Source of the DNA: Williamsia sterculiae
Lineage (GTDB): Bacteria > Actinomycetota > Actinomycetes > Mycobacteriales > Mycobacteriaceae
Direction: 5' to 3'
Length of the DNA stretch: 64,000 bases
Assembly (NCBI RefSeq): GCF_900156495.1
Contig: NZ_FTNT01000002.1
Coordinates: 526,359 to 590,358, forward strand
Each line of letters begins with the position of its first letter. Within the stretch, counting starts at the first letter, position 1. The notes below the pieces were generated by a model that worked only from the letters and a program-made list of their open reading frames with translations, made no database searches and had not been told where the DNA came from. Positions 46,297-56,159 of the stretch are shown here, piece after piece. Made by a program: the position numbers and the translations under genes.

Positions 46297-46369
46297 GCCC
46301 CCGTAGCTCAGGGGATAGAGCGTCTGCCTCCGGAGCAGAAGGTCGCAGGTTCGAATCCTGCCGGGGGCA
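46297..46369 (+). tRNA. tRNA-Arg (anticodon CCG)
   Basis: A 73-nt cloverleaf: acceptor GCCCCCG (46297-46303) pairs with CGGGGGC (46362-46368), with A as the discriminator base. D-arm GCTC/GAGC, anticodon stem TCTGC/GCAGA enclosing loop CTCCGGA (anticodon CCG), T-arm GCAGG-TTCGAAT-CCTGC. CCA is not encoded and must be added. It reads CGG arginine codons, abundant in this GC-rich genome. No integrase or attachment duplication lies next to it. Confidence 0.95.
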
Positions 46370-46494
46370 CAGTGACATTCCTGCCGCCCTCCGGGCGGTG
46401 TGACGACCTCCCCGCACATCGCGGAACGATCTCGCTTCGGACACGGTTACCGAGTCCAGGTAATGGTCGAATTCTCACCCCCGATCACCGGGGT

Positions 46495-47136
46495 ATGACA
46501 CAGATGCGCTCCCTGCGAACCCTGGTGATCGTGCTGGCCGGCCTGACCGCGCTGCTCACCGCCTGCGATGCGTCCGGCGGGTCGGCGACGTCCCGGGCAC
46601 CGAGCACCGTCACGGTGACACCGACGACCACGGAGTCGTCGACACCTCCGCCGGACACCACCATCACGGTGACCCGCGCGGCCGACGATCAGACCGGCGG
46701 TGACGATCAGACCGGCAGTGACGGTCAGTCCGGCGGCGACTCCGGTGGTGCCGCGACGTCCACCGACGCGGGGCAACCGCCCGCGGGTCAGGGGACAGGG
46801 GGATCGGCGTACCTCGGCCACTGGCAACGTCACGACAGCAGTCTGGAGTTCGGGTCGGGGACCGGCAGCATCCTGCTCGGGTCCAGTTGCTGCGATGTCG
46901 AGAAGTGGTCGTTCACATGGGCCGATGGAGGAGGGTCGAACGCGACGATGACCCTTGGCGAGCGGATCGCTCTCCACGGGGAGGGTGCCGGTGCCGATCT
47001 GCGTTCGGGCCAGACGTTCACCGCCACACCCAGTCAGGACGCGGCCGGTACCGCGATTCTCCTGGTTGCCGATCCCAACGGTTTCACGTCGACCTGGTGC
47101 CGTGCGGGCGGTGGCAGCCCCGACTGCGGGGCGTGA
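46495..47136 (+). CDS. Predicted secreted lipoprotein with Gly/Asp/Thr-rich linker
   Basis: Unknown function; 213 residues. Signal peptide MTQMRSLRTLVIVLAGLTALLTAC with lipobox LLTAC. A 75-residue low-complexity linker follows (TPTTTESSTPPPDTT, then repeats of DDQTG/SDGQSG). The compact C-terminal domain of about 110 residues has GHWQRHDSSLEFG, an SCCDVEKWSF motif and two more Cys near the end, so disulfides are likely. No family recognised; similar domain layouts occur in actinobacterial lipoproteins. It starts 125 bp after the tRNA. Confidence 0.7.
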   Translation: MTQMRSLRTLVIVLAGLTALLTACDASGGSATSRAPSTVTVTPTTTESSTPPPDTTITVTRAADDQTGGDDQTGSDGQSGGDSGGAATSTDAGQPPAGQGTGGSAYLGHWQRHDSSLEFGSGTGSILLGSSCCDVEKWSFTWADGGGSNATMTLGERIALHGEGAGADLRSGQTFTATPSQDAAGTAILLVADPNGFTSTWCRAGGGSPDCGA

Positions 47137-47182
47137 TCTGTCGCTTCTCGCGACGGCGCCCGTGGGGGATATGGTCACCGGC

Positions 47183-48010
47183 ATGGACCCCGACGCCCGC
47201 ACCCTGAACCGTGACACCACCGTGTGCATCTCCCTGTCGGGGCGGCCGTCGAACATCGGAACCCGATTCCACAACCACCTGTACAACGATCTGGGGCTCG
47301 ACTTCGTCTATAAGGCGTTCACCGCGCACGATCTCGTCGACGCCGTCGCGGGGATCCGCGGTCTGGGTATCCGGGGCGCCGGCATCTCGATGCCGTACAA
47401 GGAGGCGGTGATCCCGATGGTCGACGTGATGCACGATTCCGCATCGGCCATCGAGTCGGTGAACACCATCGTCAACGACGACGGCACCCTGCACGCCTAC
47501 AACACCGACTATCAGGCCGTCGCGAACCTGCTGCGCGACAGCGGGTTCGACGTGTCCTGGGATGTCGCGGTGGCCGGCAGCGGTGGGATGGCGAAAGCGG
47601 TGGTGGCGGCGGTCCGCGACAGTGGGTTCGGTGAGATCACCGTGGTGTCCCGTAACCCGGAGACCGGTCGGGAGCTGGCCGACAAGTACGACGCACGGTG
47701 GGTCGACGCACTGGGCGGCCAGCGACCGCGGTTGCTGATCAACGCCACCCCCATCGGGATGAGCGGGGGATCGCAGGCCGACGACCTACCGTTCACCCAC
47801 GACGCGGTCGCCACCGCGACCGCCGGTGTCGACGTGGTGGCGATGCCGCCGGACACCCCGTTCGCCCGCACGTTCCGTGACTCCGGCCGGCCCGTGATCA
47901 CCGGCGACGCGGTGATCGCACTGCAGGCCGCCGAACAGTTCGTGCTCTACACCGGGGTCAGGCCCACCGACGAGCAGATCGCGGCGGCCTCGGAGTACTC
48001 CCGACGCTGA
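47183..48010 (+). CDS. Shikimate dehydrogenase-like NAD(P) enzyme
   Basis: Member of the shikimate/quinate dehydrogenase family, 275 residues. The substrate-binding half has ISLSGRPSNIGTRFHNHLY (SxS region) and GISMPYKEAVIP, where the catalytic Lys of the VTxPxK motif is kept. The NAD(P) half has VAGSGGMAKAVVAAV (glycine motif), VVSRNPETG, and INATPIGMSGG (NxTPxGM). It does not lie with other aro genes, so it may be a paralogue with a different polyol substrate rather than the main AroE. ATG 47183 follows a -10-like TATGGT (47170-47175) by 7 nt; ATG 47171 is in frame. Confidence 0.82.
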   Translation: MDPDARTLNRDTTVCISLSGRPSNIGTRFHNHLYNDLGLDFVYKAFTAHDLVDAVAGIRGLGIRGAGISMPYKEAVIPMVDVMHDSASAIESVNTIVNDDGTLHAYNTDYQAVANLLRDSGFDVSWDVAVAGSGGMAKAVVAAVRDSGFGEITVVSRNPETGRELADKYDARWVDALGGQRPRLLINATPIGMSGGSQADDLPFTHDAVATATAGVDVVAMPPDTPFARTFRDSGRPVITGDAVIALQAAEQFVLYTGVRPTDEQIAAASEYSRR

Positions 48011-48023
48011 GCCGGGCCAACGG

Positions 48024-48713
48024 TCACTTACGGCCGCGGGTCCACTGCATACCCCAGCCATATGCGGCGTCGACCGCGTCCTGCGCCCCGCGGATGTAGC
48101 GGACCTCACGGTTCACCACCAGTTCGCCACCACGGTTCTCCACCAACGCGATCGCACACGACATCGCGCCCTGCTGGTGTTCGTCGAGGCGCACCTCGAT
48201 CTCCGGCCCCCGGACCGGGACCAAGGTGACCACGCCGTCGGCGGCGGCCCAGTTCGGTACGCCCTCGTAGATGTACGCGAAGATCAACAACCGTCGGATC
48301 GCACCGGTTGCGCTCAGGTCGATGGTCATGTTCTCGCCGCCACCGCCGGTGCGGTCGTCACCGTCGAGCACGATGATGGGTCGCCCCTGGGCGGGAGCGC
48401 GGAACGAGTTGCCCAGGGCCTGCACGATGCCCTTGCTGCCGTCGGAGAACTCGTACATGCACGCCAGATCCAGGTCGATCCCGCCCGAGGCCGCACCCAC
48501 CGCGCGCTTGAGGAATCCGCCGGACCGCTGCCCGGGATCGCGGGCGGTCCAGCGCAGGTTGACCCGCAGCTCTCCCGTGGTGGCACCCTGTTTGGTCAAC
48601 GAGATGGCCGGGGTGGACTTGGTCAACGTGATCTTGGACAGCGAGACACCCGGTCCACCGGCAGGTGGATTCGCCTGCTGGTTGCCCGGTCGTTTGGTGT
48701 AGTCGATGCCCAT
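48024..48713 (-). CDS. TerD family protein
   Basis: Calcium-binding-type TerD domain protein of 229 residues. The family pattern is present: GGPGVSLSKITLTKSTPAISLTK near the N-terminus (VSLxKGxxISL type), DLDLACMYEFSDG, DGDDRTGGGGENMTIDL (Asp-rich loop matching DDRTGxGEGDDE) and RLLIFAYIYEG. TerD proteins occur in tellurite, stress and membrane-associated systems, but no other ter gene is nearby. ATG 48713 is chosen. It converges with the shikimate-dehydrogenase-like gene over 13 bp. Confidence 0.88.
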   Translation of the reverse strand: MGIDYTKRPGNQQANPPAGGPGVSLSKITLTKSTPAISLTKQGATTGELRVNLRWTARDPGQRSGGFLKRAVGAASGGIDLDLACMYEFSDGSKGIVQALGNSFRAPAQGRPIIVLDGDDRTGGGGENMTIDLSATGAIRRLLIFAYIYEGVPNWAAADGVVTLVPVRGPEIEVRLDEHQQGAMSCAIALVENRGGELVVNREVRYIRGAQDAVDAAYGWGMQWTRGRK

Positions 48714-48762
48714 GTGGTTTCCGTCCCCGATCACCTTCGCCGGACGCGAGACAAGCGGCCGA

Positions 48763-49575
48763 TCAGTTCATCGACAGCGGGGTGCCGCCGCGCTCGGCGA
48801 TCATCTGCGTGAGTGTCTGCACCTCATTCTGCTGCACCGAGACCATCTGCTGGGCCAGATCACGCACGTAACCTTCGCTGACATGTGCCTTGTCGGCCGC
48901 GTACCGCATCATCGGCAGACCGCCCTGGTGGTGTCGCAGCATCAACTGCATGAAGTAGAGATCCAGCGGCTGTCCGCGCAGCGCCCGCAGCTTGTCCATC
49001 TCGCTGGTCACCGCCATTCCTGGCATGGGCGGTGTCTCCGCCCCACCTGACGACATGGAACCCGATGGCATGGTGCTCTGAGATGTCGCAGGCATGGACA
49101 TCCCCGGCATGGACATGCCGTGCATGTCGTGGTCACCCTTCATCCACGCCATCGGTGTACCCGGATTGTCTGCCGGATATCCCCAGCGACTCAGCCAGGA
49201 CTGCATCTGTCCCACCTGATTGGTCTGCTGGGTCAGGATGTCGTAGGCAGTGTTGCGCACCGCGGGGTCGGACCCGTTGTACAGCTCGATGGTGGCCATC
49301 TCCACTCCCTGCTGGTGGTGGCGCACCATGTCCTGGGCGAACCCGACCGCGGCCGAGTCCGCGGCCGGGCGATCGTCGCCGTCACGGTCCGACAGCGACG
49401 ACTGCACGAGCAGTCCGACACCGACACCGATCAGCAGCAGAGCGATCGCACCCAGGCCGAAGACGGCAGGCAGCTGACGTCGCCAGCCCCGGCTCGGCGC
49501 CTGGGCCGTCCGACCGGGCTCGGTATCCGCGGAATCCGGGTTCTCCGTGTCTGTAGGCATCTTCCGCGAACTCAT
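48763..49575 (-). CDS. DUF305 protein with Met/His-rich insertion
   Basis: Membrane-anchored extracytoplasmic protein of 270 residues. One N-terminal helix (AVFGLGAIALLLIGVGVGLLVQ, about 35-57) is followed by two DUF305 four-helix-type units, each with a HHQ motif: AQDMVRHHQQGVEMA and FMQLMLRHHQGGLPM. Between them lies a Met/His-rich stretch (DHDMHGMSMPGMSMP and PPMPGMA) that looks like a copper(I)-binding segment. ATG 49575 overlaps the stop of the DUF3105 gene. Function unproven; metal handling is inferred from HHQ and Met content. Confidence 0.83.
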   Translation of the reverse strand: MSSRKMPTDTENPDSADTEPGRTAQAPSRGWRRQLPAVFGLGAIALLLIGVGVGLLVQSSLSDRDGDDRPAADSAAVGFAQDMVRHHQQGVEMATIELYNGSDPAVRNTAYDILTQQTNQVGQMQSWLSRWGYPADNPGTPMAWMKGDHDMHGMSMPGMSMPATSQSTMPSGSMSSGGAETPPMPGMAVTSEMDKLRALRGQPLDLYFMQLMLRHHQGGLPMMRYAADKAHVSEGYVRDLAQQMVSVQQNEVQTLTQMIAERGGTPLSMN

Positions 49576-50471
49576 CCGGCCGGGGTGGGTGCCGCGGCGC
49601 CGTTCTCGTCGGTGGCCGCGGTGGTGCCCGTGCCGTTCATCGGCACCGCGTCCTTGGGTAGCGGTCCGGAATCCGCGGCGGGCGGATTGCTCGGATCGAA
49701 GGCACCCGGAATGGCCGCGCACTCGGCGCCGACCTCTGGGTAGGTCGTGACATCCGGATGGCCGGAGTACGACCCCTTCTGGGAGTTGCGCCGCAACGCG
49801 GTGATGAAGTGGTCGATTCGCTGATCCGACGCCGAGTCGAGCTTGAGCTGATGTCCCCAGGACTGCACCGAGATCGGCGAGCTCAGACCCGGATACGGCG
49901 ACATCAGCGTGTACTGCTGGCCGGTCACCTTCTGCTTCAGCGCATCCAGATCACCGGGCTTGATGGAGTCCGGGTTGTAGGTGATCCAGATCGATCCGTG
50001 CTCGAGTGCGTGCACCGCGTTCTCCGAACGCAATGGCTTGGGGTAGACGATGCCGGTGCAGGTGGCCCACACCTGATCGTGCGGCCCACCGAACGGAGGT
50101 GACTGGTCGTAGGCGACCCGCTGCGCCGCCGTGACGTGCTGGCCCGCGGGGTAGTAGACCTTGGTGACCCCGGCGATGTCCTTGGACGGGTCCGGATTCG
50201 ACGCCGTCGGCACCCACTTCTGGGCCTCCTGCTTGGACTGGAACTTCGGCACCAGGTAGACGGCCAATGCCGCGATGATCACCGCGACCACCGCGACGGC
50301 GCCGATGGTCAGCCACGGCAGCTGGCGCTTCCCCCCGGCCTTGACCACGGGGACGCTGCCCGAGCGACGCTTCTGGTCCTTACGCGGTTTGTCGGGCGAT
50401 CTCGGTGGAGTCTTCTGGGAGGAGTTGGTCTGCTGCGGCCGGTGTTCGTTCGGCCTGCTCTGGTATGACAT
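49572..50471 (-). CDS. DUF3105 membrane-anchored protein
   Basis: Protein of 299 residues: basic Lys/Arg/Pro/Gln-rich cytoplasmic start, one transmembrane helix near 50-75 ([24 protein letters not shown]), then the DUF3105 domain with [39 protein letters not shown] (conserved HxxEHG) and LMSPYPGL. The C-terminus is Pro/Ala-rich. The conserved His and Cys residues could bind metal. It is translated just before the DUF305 gene (ATGA overlap), a pairing I have seen often in actinobacteria. It is divergent from argS. ATG 50471 or GTG 50477. Confidence 0.83.
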   Translation of the reverse strand: MSYQSRPNEHRPQQTNSSQKTPPRSPDKPRKDQKRRSGSVPVVKAGGKRQLPWLTIGAVAVVAVIIAALAVYLVPKFQSKQEAQKWVPTASNPDPSKDIAGVTKVYYPAGQHVTAAQRVAYDQSPPFGGPHDQVWATCTGIVYPKPLRSENAVHALEHGSIWITYNPDSIKPGDLDALKQKVTGQQYTLMSPYPGLSSPISVQSWGHQLKLDSASDQRIDHFITALRRNSQKGSYSGHPDVTTYPEVGAECAAIPGAFDPSNPPAADSGPLPKDAVPMNGTGTTAATDENGAAAPTPAG

Positions 50472-50575
50472 CGTCACTCTCGCGTCGGCGGCTTCGGCAG
50501 GGTTCGCGCCGAGAGTCTACTGGTCCGCACCCGGTGCGGATATCACCGCGATTTCCGGCGACACAGACGGGCCAA

Positions 50576-50581
50576 TAGGAT
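50576..50581 (+). promoter_or_regulatory. Candidate leaderless -10 for argS
   Basis: TAGGAT (50576-50581) lies 8 nt before the argS GTG, with a weak -35 TTCCGG 17 bp upstream. A leaderless argS operon transcript is inferred. Confidence 0.4.
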
Positions 50582-50589
50582 GGGGTGCC

Positions 50590-52242
50590 GTGAACCCCGC
50601 CGATCTCGCGTCAGTGGTCCGTGCCGCCACCTCGACGGTCATGCGCAGCCATGACCTCGACGATTCCGTGCTGCCCGAGACGGTGACCATCGAGCGACCG
50701 CGCAACCCCGAGCACGGCGACTACGCCACCAACATCGCGCTCCAGGTCGGTAAGAGGGCCGGGGCGAACCCGCGGGAGCTGGCCGGCTGGTTGGCCACCG
50801 AACTGGGCGAGCAGGCCGGGATCGCCGACGCCGACGTCGCCGGCCCGGGATTCGTCAACCTACGGTTGTCCGCGGAGAGCCAGAACGCACTCGTCGACAC
50901 CGTGCTCGATCGTGGCGCCGACTACGGCACCGGTGATCTGCTGGGTGGGCAGGTGATCAACCTGGAGTTCGTCTCGGCGAACCCGACCGGGCCCATCCAT
51001 CTCGGTGGTACCCGATGGGCCGCCGTCGGCGACGCGCTGGGGCGGGTGATGACGGCGCAAGGCGCCGCGGTCATCCGCGAGTACTACTTCAACGACCACG
51101 GCGCGCAGATCGACCGGTACGCCGCGTCGCTGGATGCGGCCGCCCGCGGCCTCCCGGTTCCCGACAACGGGTACGCAGGCGACTACATCCACGACATCGC
51201 CGCGCAGGTGGTCGCCGACGTCCCCGGCGTGCTCGACCAACCCGACACCGAACGCCTCGAGACCTTCCGCGCCCACGGTGTGGATCTGATGTTCGACCAC
51301 ATCAAGCGGACCCTGCATGAGTTCGGCACCGACTTCGACGTGTTCACCCACGAGAACGAGATGTTCACCTCGGGGATGGTCGAGCAGGCCGTCGAGGAAC
51401 TCAAGGCCAACGGCAATCTGTACGAGAAGGACGGCGCCTGGTGGCTGCGGTCCACCGACTACGGTGACGACAAGGACCGCGTGGTCATCAAGAGCGACGG
51501 TGACGCGGCCTACATCGCCGGTGACCTCGCCTACTACCGCGACAAGCGGGCGCGTGGTGCCACCCTCTGCATCTACATGCTCGGTGCCGACCATCACGGT
51601 TACGTGGTGCGGTTGACCGCGGCGGCCGCCGCCCTCGGCGACGACCCGAGCACCGTGGAGGTGCTCATCGGCCAGATGGTCAACCTGGTCCGCGACGGCA
51701 AGCCGGTGCGGATGAGCAAGCGTGCGGGCACCGTGATCACCATGGACGACCTCATCGACGCCGTCGGGGTGGACGCGGCCCGGTATTCGCTGATCCGGTC
51801 CTCGGTGGACGTCAACATCGACATCGACCTCGATCTGCTGACCAGTCAGACCAACGAGAACCCGGTCTACTACGTGCAGTATGCCCACGCGCGGCTCTCG
51901 GCGATCGCGCGCAACGCCGAACAGTTGGGCCTCGCGGCCTCGACCGAACACCTCGAACTGCTGGTGCATCCGGCCGAGGGAGAGCTGATCAGGACCATCG
52001 GCGACTTCCCGGAGGTGATCCGGACCGCCGCGGAACTGCGCGAGCCACATCGTGTCTGCCGCTACCTGGAGATCCTCGCCGGTTCGTATCACCGTTTCTA
52101 CGATCGCTGCCGGGTGCTGCCGCAGGGTGACGACGAGCCCGCGGACCTCCATCGCGCGCGGCTGGCGCTGTGCGCGTCCGCGCGGCAGGTGCTCGGCAAC
52201 GGTCTGGCCATGGTGGGCGTCAGTGCGCCGGAGCGGATGTGA
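50590..52242 (+). CDS. argS: Arginyl-tRNA synthetase
   Basis: Charges tRNA-Arg with arginine. The 550 residues match the family length. Class I motifs: HIGH equivalent in [14 protein letters not shown] (near 132-145) and KMSKS equivalent RMSKRAG near 375. The N-terminal Add-1 domain ([17 protein letters not shown]) and the C-terminal anticodon-binding helices ending with PERM are present. GTG 50590 is chosen because the start of homology and a leaderless -10 coincide. Its stop overlaps the lysA GTG, beginning an argS-lysA-thrA run as in Rv1292-1294. Confidence 0.96.
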   Translation: MNPADLASVVRAATSTVMRSHDLDDSVLPETVTIERPRNPEHGDYATNIALQVGKRAGANPRELAGWLATELGEQAGIADADVAGPGFVNLRLSAESQNALVDTVLDRGADYGTGDLLGGQVINLEFVSANPTGPIHLGGTRWAAVGDALGRVMTAQGAAVIREYYFNDHGAQIDRYAASLDAAARGLPVPDNGYAGDYIHDIAAQVVADVPGVLDQPDTERLETFRAHGVDLMFDHIKRTLHEFGTDFDVFTHENEMFTSGMVEQAVEELKANGNLYEKDGAWWLRSTDYGDDKDRVVIKSDGDAAYIAGDLAYYRDKRARGATLCIYMLGADHHGYVVRLTAAAAALGDDPSTVEVLIGQMVNLVRDGKPVRMSKRAGTVITMDDLIDAVGVDAARYSLIRSSVDVNIDIDLDLLTSQTNENPVYYVQYAHARLSAIARNAEQLGLAASTEHLELLVHPAEGELIRTIGDFPEVIRTAAELREPHRVCRYLEILAGSYHRFYDRCRVLPQGDDEPADLHRARLALCASARQVLGNGLAMVGVSAPERM

Positions 52243-53660
52243 GCGCGCATCCCGCCGGACCGCGGCACGCCGAGCTGTTGGCTGCCCCGCATCTGGCCGA
52301 ACGACCCAACGCTCCTGCGGAACTCGCCGCACTGCCGGCCCATGTCTGGCCGCGCAACGCGACCCGCGGCGACGACGGACAGGTGCGGCTGGCGGGTGTC
52401 GGTGTGGACGAGCTGGTCTCGACCTACGGCACCCCGCTGTTCGTCGTCGACGAGGCCGACTTCCGCTCCCGGTGCGCCGACATGGTCGCCGCATTCGGAC
52501 CCAACGGGCGGGTGCACTACGCCTCCAAGGCGTTTCTGTGCACGGCGGTGGTGCGATGGATCGATTCCGAAGGACTGCACCTCGACGTCTGCTCGGGCGG
52601 TGAGCTCGCCGTCGCCCTGCACGCGGGGTTCCCGGCCGAGCGGATCGCCATGCACGGCAACAACAAATCGGTCGAAGAACTGATCGCCGGGGTCGACGCC
52701 GGGGTCGGCCACGTGGTTCTCGATTCGATGATCGAGATCGGCCGACTCGACGCGGTCGCCGGCGAACGCGGTGTGGTGCAGGACGTGTTGATCCGCGTCA
52801 CGGTGGGCGTCGAGGCACACACTCACGAATTCATCTCCACCGCGCACGAGGACCAGAAGTTCGGGTTCTCGTTGGCCGGTGGTCGGGCGATGGAGGCAGT
52901 ACGTCGGGTGTTTGCCGCCGACAACCTGCGCCTGGTCGGACTACACAGCCACATCGGTTCGCAGATCTTCGATCTCGACGGTTTCGAACTCGCCGCACAC
53001 CGGGTGCTCGGTCTGCTGCGCGACGTCGTGGCCGAATTCGGCGTCGACAAGACCGCACAGCTGTCGGTACTGGATCTCGGTGGGGGACTCGGCATCTCGT
53101 ACATACCGTCCGACGACCCGCCGCCCATCGACGAGGTCGCGACCAAGCTCGCCGACATCGTGGCCACCGAGTCGCGGTTGCTGGGACTGCCCGTGCCCAC
53201 ACTCGCCGTGGAACCCGGCCGGGCGATAGCCGGACCCGGCACCGTCACCCTGTACCGGGTGGGGACGGTCAAGGACGTGCCGCTGGGTTCCGGGGCATCG
53301 CGTCGCTACGTATCGGTGGACGGCGGGATGAGCGACAACATCCGTACCTCGCTGTATCAGGCGGAATACGACGTGCGGCTGGCGTCGCGGGTGTCCGATG
53401 CCCGTGCGGTGGTCAGTCGCGTGGTCGGGAAGCACTGCGAGAGTGGTGACATCGTGATCCGCGACTGTTGGCTCCCCGACGATGTGGCCCCCGGTGACCT
53501 GTTGGCCGTCGCCGCCACCGGTGCCTACTGCTACTCGATGTCGAGCCGGTACAACCTGGTCACTCGGCCCGCGGTGGTGGCGGTCGACGACGGCCACGCG
53601 CGTCTGCTGTTGCGGCGCGAGACGGTGCACGATCTGCTGAGCCTGGAGGTGAACGAGTGA
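52239..53660 (+). CDS. lysA: Diaminopimelate decarboxylase
   Basis: PLP enzyme converting meso-diaminopimelate to lysine, the last step of lysine synthesis. The 473 residues have [10 protein letters not shown] with the PLP Lys near 92, the LHSHIGSQI motif, GGGLGISY and [10 protein letters not shown] for phosphate binding, and [10 protein letters not shown] with the catalytic Cys. GTG 52239 overlaps the argS stop. The N-terminal 35 residues extend beyond many homologues. thrA starts at its stop codon. All active-site elements are intact. Confidence 0.95.
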   Translation: MSAHPAGPRHAELLAAPHLAERPNAPAELAALPAHVWPRNATRGDDGQVRLAGVGVDELVSTYGTPLFVVDEADFRSRCADMVAAFGPNGRVHYASKAFLCTAVVRWIDSEGLHLDVCSGGELAVALHAGFPAERIAMHGNNKSVEELIAGVDAGVGHVVLDSMIEIGRLDAVAGERGVVQDVLIRVTVGVEAHTHEFISTAHEDQKFGFSLAGGRAMEAVRRVFAADNLRLVGLHSHIGSQIFDLDGFELAAHRVLGLLRDVVAEFGVDKTAQLSVLDLGGGLGISYIPSDDPPPIDEVATKLADIVATESRLLGLPVPTLAVEPGRAIAGPGTVTLYRVGTVKDVPLGSGASRRYVSVDGGMSDNIRTSLYQAEYDVRLASRVSDARAVVSRVVGKHCESGDIVIRDCWLPDDVAPGDLLAVAATGAYCYSMSSRYNLVTRPAVVAVDDGHARLLLRRETVHDLLSLEVNE

Positions 53661-54967
53661 CGGAGTCGTCACGACGTCCGATCGGTGTCGCGGTCCTCGG
53701 GATGGGGAACGTGGGAACCGAGGTCGTGCGCATACTGCACGAGAACGCCGAGGATCTGACCGCACGGGTCGGCGCCGCGATCGAGTTGCGTGGTGTCGCG
53801 GTGCGCGACATCACCCGCTGGCGGGGTGTGGACGCCTCCCTCGTCACCGACGACCCGGCGTCCCTGGTCGTGCGCGACGATGTGGACATCGTGGTGGAGC
53901 TGATCGGTGGAATCGACCTGCCGCGCAGCCTGATCAGGACCGCGCTGGAGCACGGCAAGTCCGTGGTGACCGCCAACAAGGCGTTGCTGGCCGATTACAC
54001 CGGTGAATTGGCGTCGGCGGCCGCCGACGCCAAGGTGGATCTCTATTTCGAGGCGGCGGTGGCCGGTGCGATACCGGTGATCCGGCCGCTGATGCAGTCG
54101 CTGGCCGGTGACACCGTGACCCGGGTCGCGGGCATCGTCAACGGCACCACCAATTTCATCCTCTCCGCGATGGACGCCGACGGCGACGACTACGACACCG
54201 TGCTGGCCGAGGCAGGCCGTCTCGGTTACGCGGAGGCCGATCCCACCGCAGACGTGGAGGGGTATGACGCTGCGGCCAAGGCGGCGATCCTGGCCTCGAT
54301 CGCGTTCCACAGTCGTGTCACCGCCGCCGACGTGCATCGACAAGGTATCTCGTCGATCACGGTCGACGACCTGGAGTCGGCGAAGAAGTTGGACTGCACC
54401 GTGAAACTGCTGTCGATTTGCGAGCGATTCGTCGATCCCGATGGGCGGGAACGGATCTCCGCAAGAGTCTATCCCGCCCTGGTCCCGCTCTCCCATCCCC
54501 TCGCCGGCGTCGGCGGTGCCTTCAACGCGGTGGTGGTCGAGGCGGAGAACGCCGGCCGGCTGATGTTCTACGGCCAGGGTGCGGGCGGCGCACCGACCGC
54601 ATCTGCGGTGCTCGGCGACCTGGTGATGGCTGCGCGCAACAAGGTGCACGGTGGTCGCGGCCCGTTGGAGTCGACATACGCCTCGCTGCCGGTCGCGCCG
54701 ATCGACGATGCCCTGACCCGCTATTACGTCTCGATGCGGGTAGCCGACAGGCCCGGAGTCCTCTCCGCCGTGGCCGGTGAGTTCTCGTCCCGCGATGTCA
54801 GCATCTCCACGGTGCGGCAGGAAGGGGCCGGCGACGATGCGCGGCTGGTGGTGGTGACCCACCGAGCCCGCGACGTCGCCCTGTCCGACACCATCGAGGC
54901 GCTGCAGGACCTGGACTCGGTGCTGAGCGTGTCCAGTGTGTTGCGGCTCGAGGGGACCGATGAGTAG
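53657..54967 (+). CDS. thrA: Homoserine dehydrogenase
   Basis: Reduces aspartate semialdehyde to homoserine with NAD(P)H. The 436 residues have the Rossmann motif [25 protein letters not shown] (substrate and cofactor contacts), VNGTTNFIL, and [16 protein letters not shown] (catalytic Asp/Lys region). The C-terminal ACT domain ([21 protein letters not shown]) gives threonine feedback inhibition in relatives. GTG 53657 overlaps the lysA stop. Its end overlaps the start of a 34-codon ORF. Confidence 0.95.
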   Translation: MTESSRRPIGVAVLGMGNVGTEVVRILHENAEDLTARVGAAIELRGVAVRDITRWRGVDASLVTDDPASLVVRDDVDIVVELIGGIDLPRSLIRTALEHGKSVVTANKALLADYTGELASAAADAKVDLYFEAAVAGAIPVIRPLMQSLAGDTVTRVAGIVNGTTNFILSAMDADGDDYDTVLAEAGRLGYAEADPTADVEGYDAAAKAAILASIAFHSRVTAADVHRQGISSITVDDLESAKKLDCTVKLLSICERFVDPDGRERISARVYPALVPLSHPLAGVGGAFNAVVVEAENAGRLMFYGQGAGGAPTASAVLGDLVMAARNKVHGGRGPLESTYASLPVAPIDDALTRYYVSMRVADRPGVLSAVAGEFSSRDVSISTVRQEGAGDDARLVVVTHRARDVALSDTIEALQDLDSVLSVSSVLRLEGTDE

Positions 54968-55064
54968 GAGCACGACGTTCGGCATCCGCGCCGATGAGCG
55001 GCGGGCGGAGAACAGGGCCGGATCGAACTGGACCGACACGAACAAGCGGGAGGCAACCCGATGA
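54960..55064 (+). CDS. Candidate 34-residue small protein bridging thrA and thrC
   Basis: No known homologue recognised. ATG 54960 sits inside the last codons of thrA (ATGAGTAG) and its TGA overlaps the thrC ATG (ATGA). GAGGGG at 54949-54954 provides a ribosome site 5 nt upstream. The product ([19 protein letters not shown]...) is hydrophilic and Arg-rich, with no signal or membrane segment. About 85% of codons end in G or C, like neighbouring genes. It may be a real small protein or a coupling ORF that delivers ribosomes to thrC; a chance ORF cannot be excluded. Confidence 0.45.
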   Translation: MSRSTTFGIRADERRAENRAGSNWTDTNKREATR

Positions 55065-56152
55065 ACAGCACCGTCGACGCGACAGGAGCGGTCCACCGCG
55101 CCTGGCCGGGTCTGATCGAGGCCTACCGTGATCGCCTACCGGTCGGCGTGGACTGGAAGGTGGTCACGCTGCTCGAGGGAGGCACCCCGTTGATCGCCGC
55201 CCACCACCTGTCCGAGATCACCGACTGCGAGGTCTATCTCAAGGTGGAGGGGCTCAACCCGACGGGGTCGTTCAAGGACCGCGGCATGACCATGGCCGTC
55301 AGCGAGGCGGTGAACCACGGTAAGACCGCTGTGCTGTGCGCCTCCACCGGCAACACGTCGGCGTCGGCGGCCGCCTACGCGACCCGCGCGGGCATCACCT
55401 GCGCCGTATTGATCCCCGAGGGCAAGATCGCGATGGGCAAACTGGCCCAGGCGGTGATGCACGGGGCGAAGATCATCCAGGTCCAGGGAAATTTCGACGA
55501 CTGTCTGGAGTTGGCCCGCAAGGCCACCGCGGAATTCGGCGAGATCGAACTGGTGAACTCGGTGAACCCGGCTCGTATCGAGGGCCAGAAGACCGCGGCG
55601 TTCGAGATCATGGATGTCCTCGGGCGCGCCCCGGACATCCACGCCCTGCCGGTCGGTAACGCCGGCAACATCACCGCCTACTGGAAGGGCTACCGGGAGT
55701 ACCGGGACGACGGGATCGTCGACTCCACCCCACGGATGCTCGGCGTGCAGGCGGCAGGGGCGGCGCCTCTGGTGACCGGTGAGCCGGTGAAGGAACCCGA
55801 GACCGTGGCCACCGCCATCCGCATCGGATCCCCGGCCAGCTGGAACCAGGCGGTCGCCGCGCGCGACGAGTCCCACGGACAGTTCCGGGCCGCCACCGAC
55901 GAGAAACTCCTCGAGGCCTATCGGTTGATTGCGGGCAGGGAAGGCGTCTTCGTCGAACCGGCCTCCGCCGCAGGTGTTGCGGGGCTGTTGGCGGCGCGCG
56001 CGGACGGCTGGGTGGAGCCCGGATCGACCGTGGTGTGCACGGTGACCGGCAACGGACTCAAGGACCCGGACACCGCATTGGCGGGTGTTCCCGTGGTCCA
56101 GGCCATCCCGGTGGATCCGATAGCTGTGGCAGATGCTCTCGGACTTCGCTAG
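55061..56152 (+). CDS. thrC: Threonine synthase
   Basis: PLP enzyme making threonine from O-phosphohomoserine. The 363 residues show [17 protein letters not shown] with the PLP Lys (near 69), [14 protein letters not shown] for phosphate, and [16 protein letters not shown] near the end. It is the shorter (class with about 360 residues) form found in actinobacteria. GGGAGG lies upstream of ATG 55061. The start overlaps the 34-codon ORF after thrA; thrB follows after 7 bp. Confidence 0.95.
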   Translation: MNSTVDATGAVHRAWPGLIEAYRDRLPVGVDWKVVTLLEGGTPLIAAHHLSEITDCEVYLKVEGLNPTGSFKDRGMTMAVSEAVNHGKTAVLCASTGNTSASAAAYATRAGITCAVLIPEGKIAMGKLAQAVMHGAKIIQVQGNFDDCLELARKATAEFGEIELVNSVNPARIEGQKTAAFEIMDVLGRAPDIHALPVGNAGNITAYWKGYREYRDDGIVDSTPRMLGVQAAGAAPLVTGEPVKEPETVATAIRIGSPASWNQAVAARDESHGQFRAATDEKLLEAYRLIAGREGVFVEPASAAGVAGLLAARADGWVEPGSTVVCTVTGNGLKDPDTALAGVPVVQAIPVDPIAVADALGLR

Positions 56153-56159
56153 CGAGACC

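Noticed and set aside
46297-46369. tRNA-associated integration site
   Set aside because: No integrase and no duplicated tRNA 3' end was seen on either side; the flanking genes look native.
47183-48010. Main AroE of the shikimate pathway
   Set aside because: Family assignment is sound, but no other aro gene is nearby and the substrate motif differs (GISMPYKEA), so a gene symbol was withheld.
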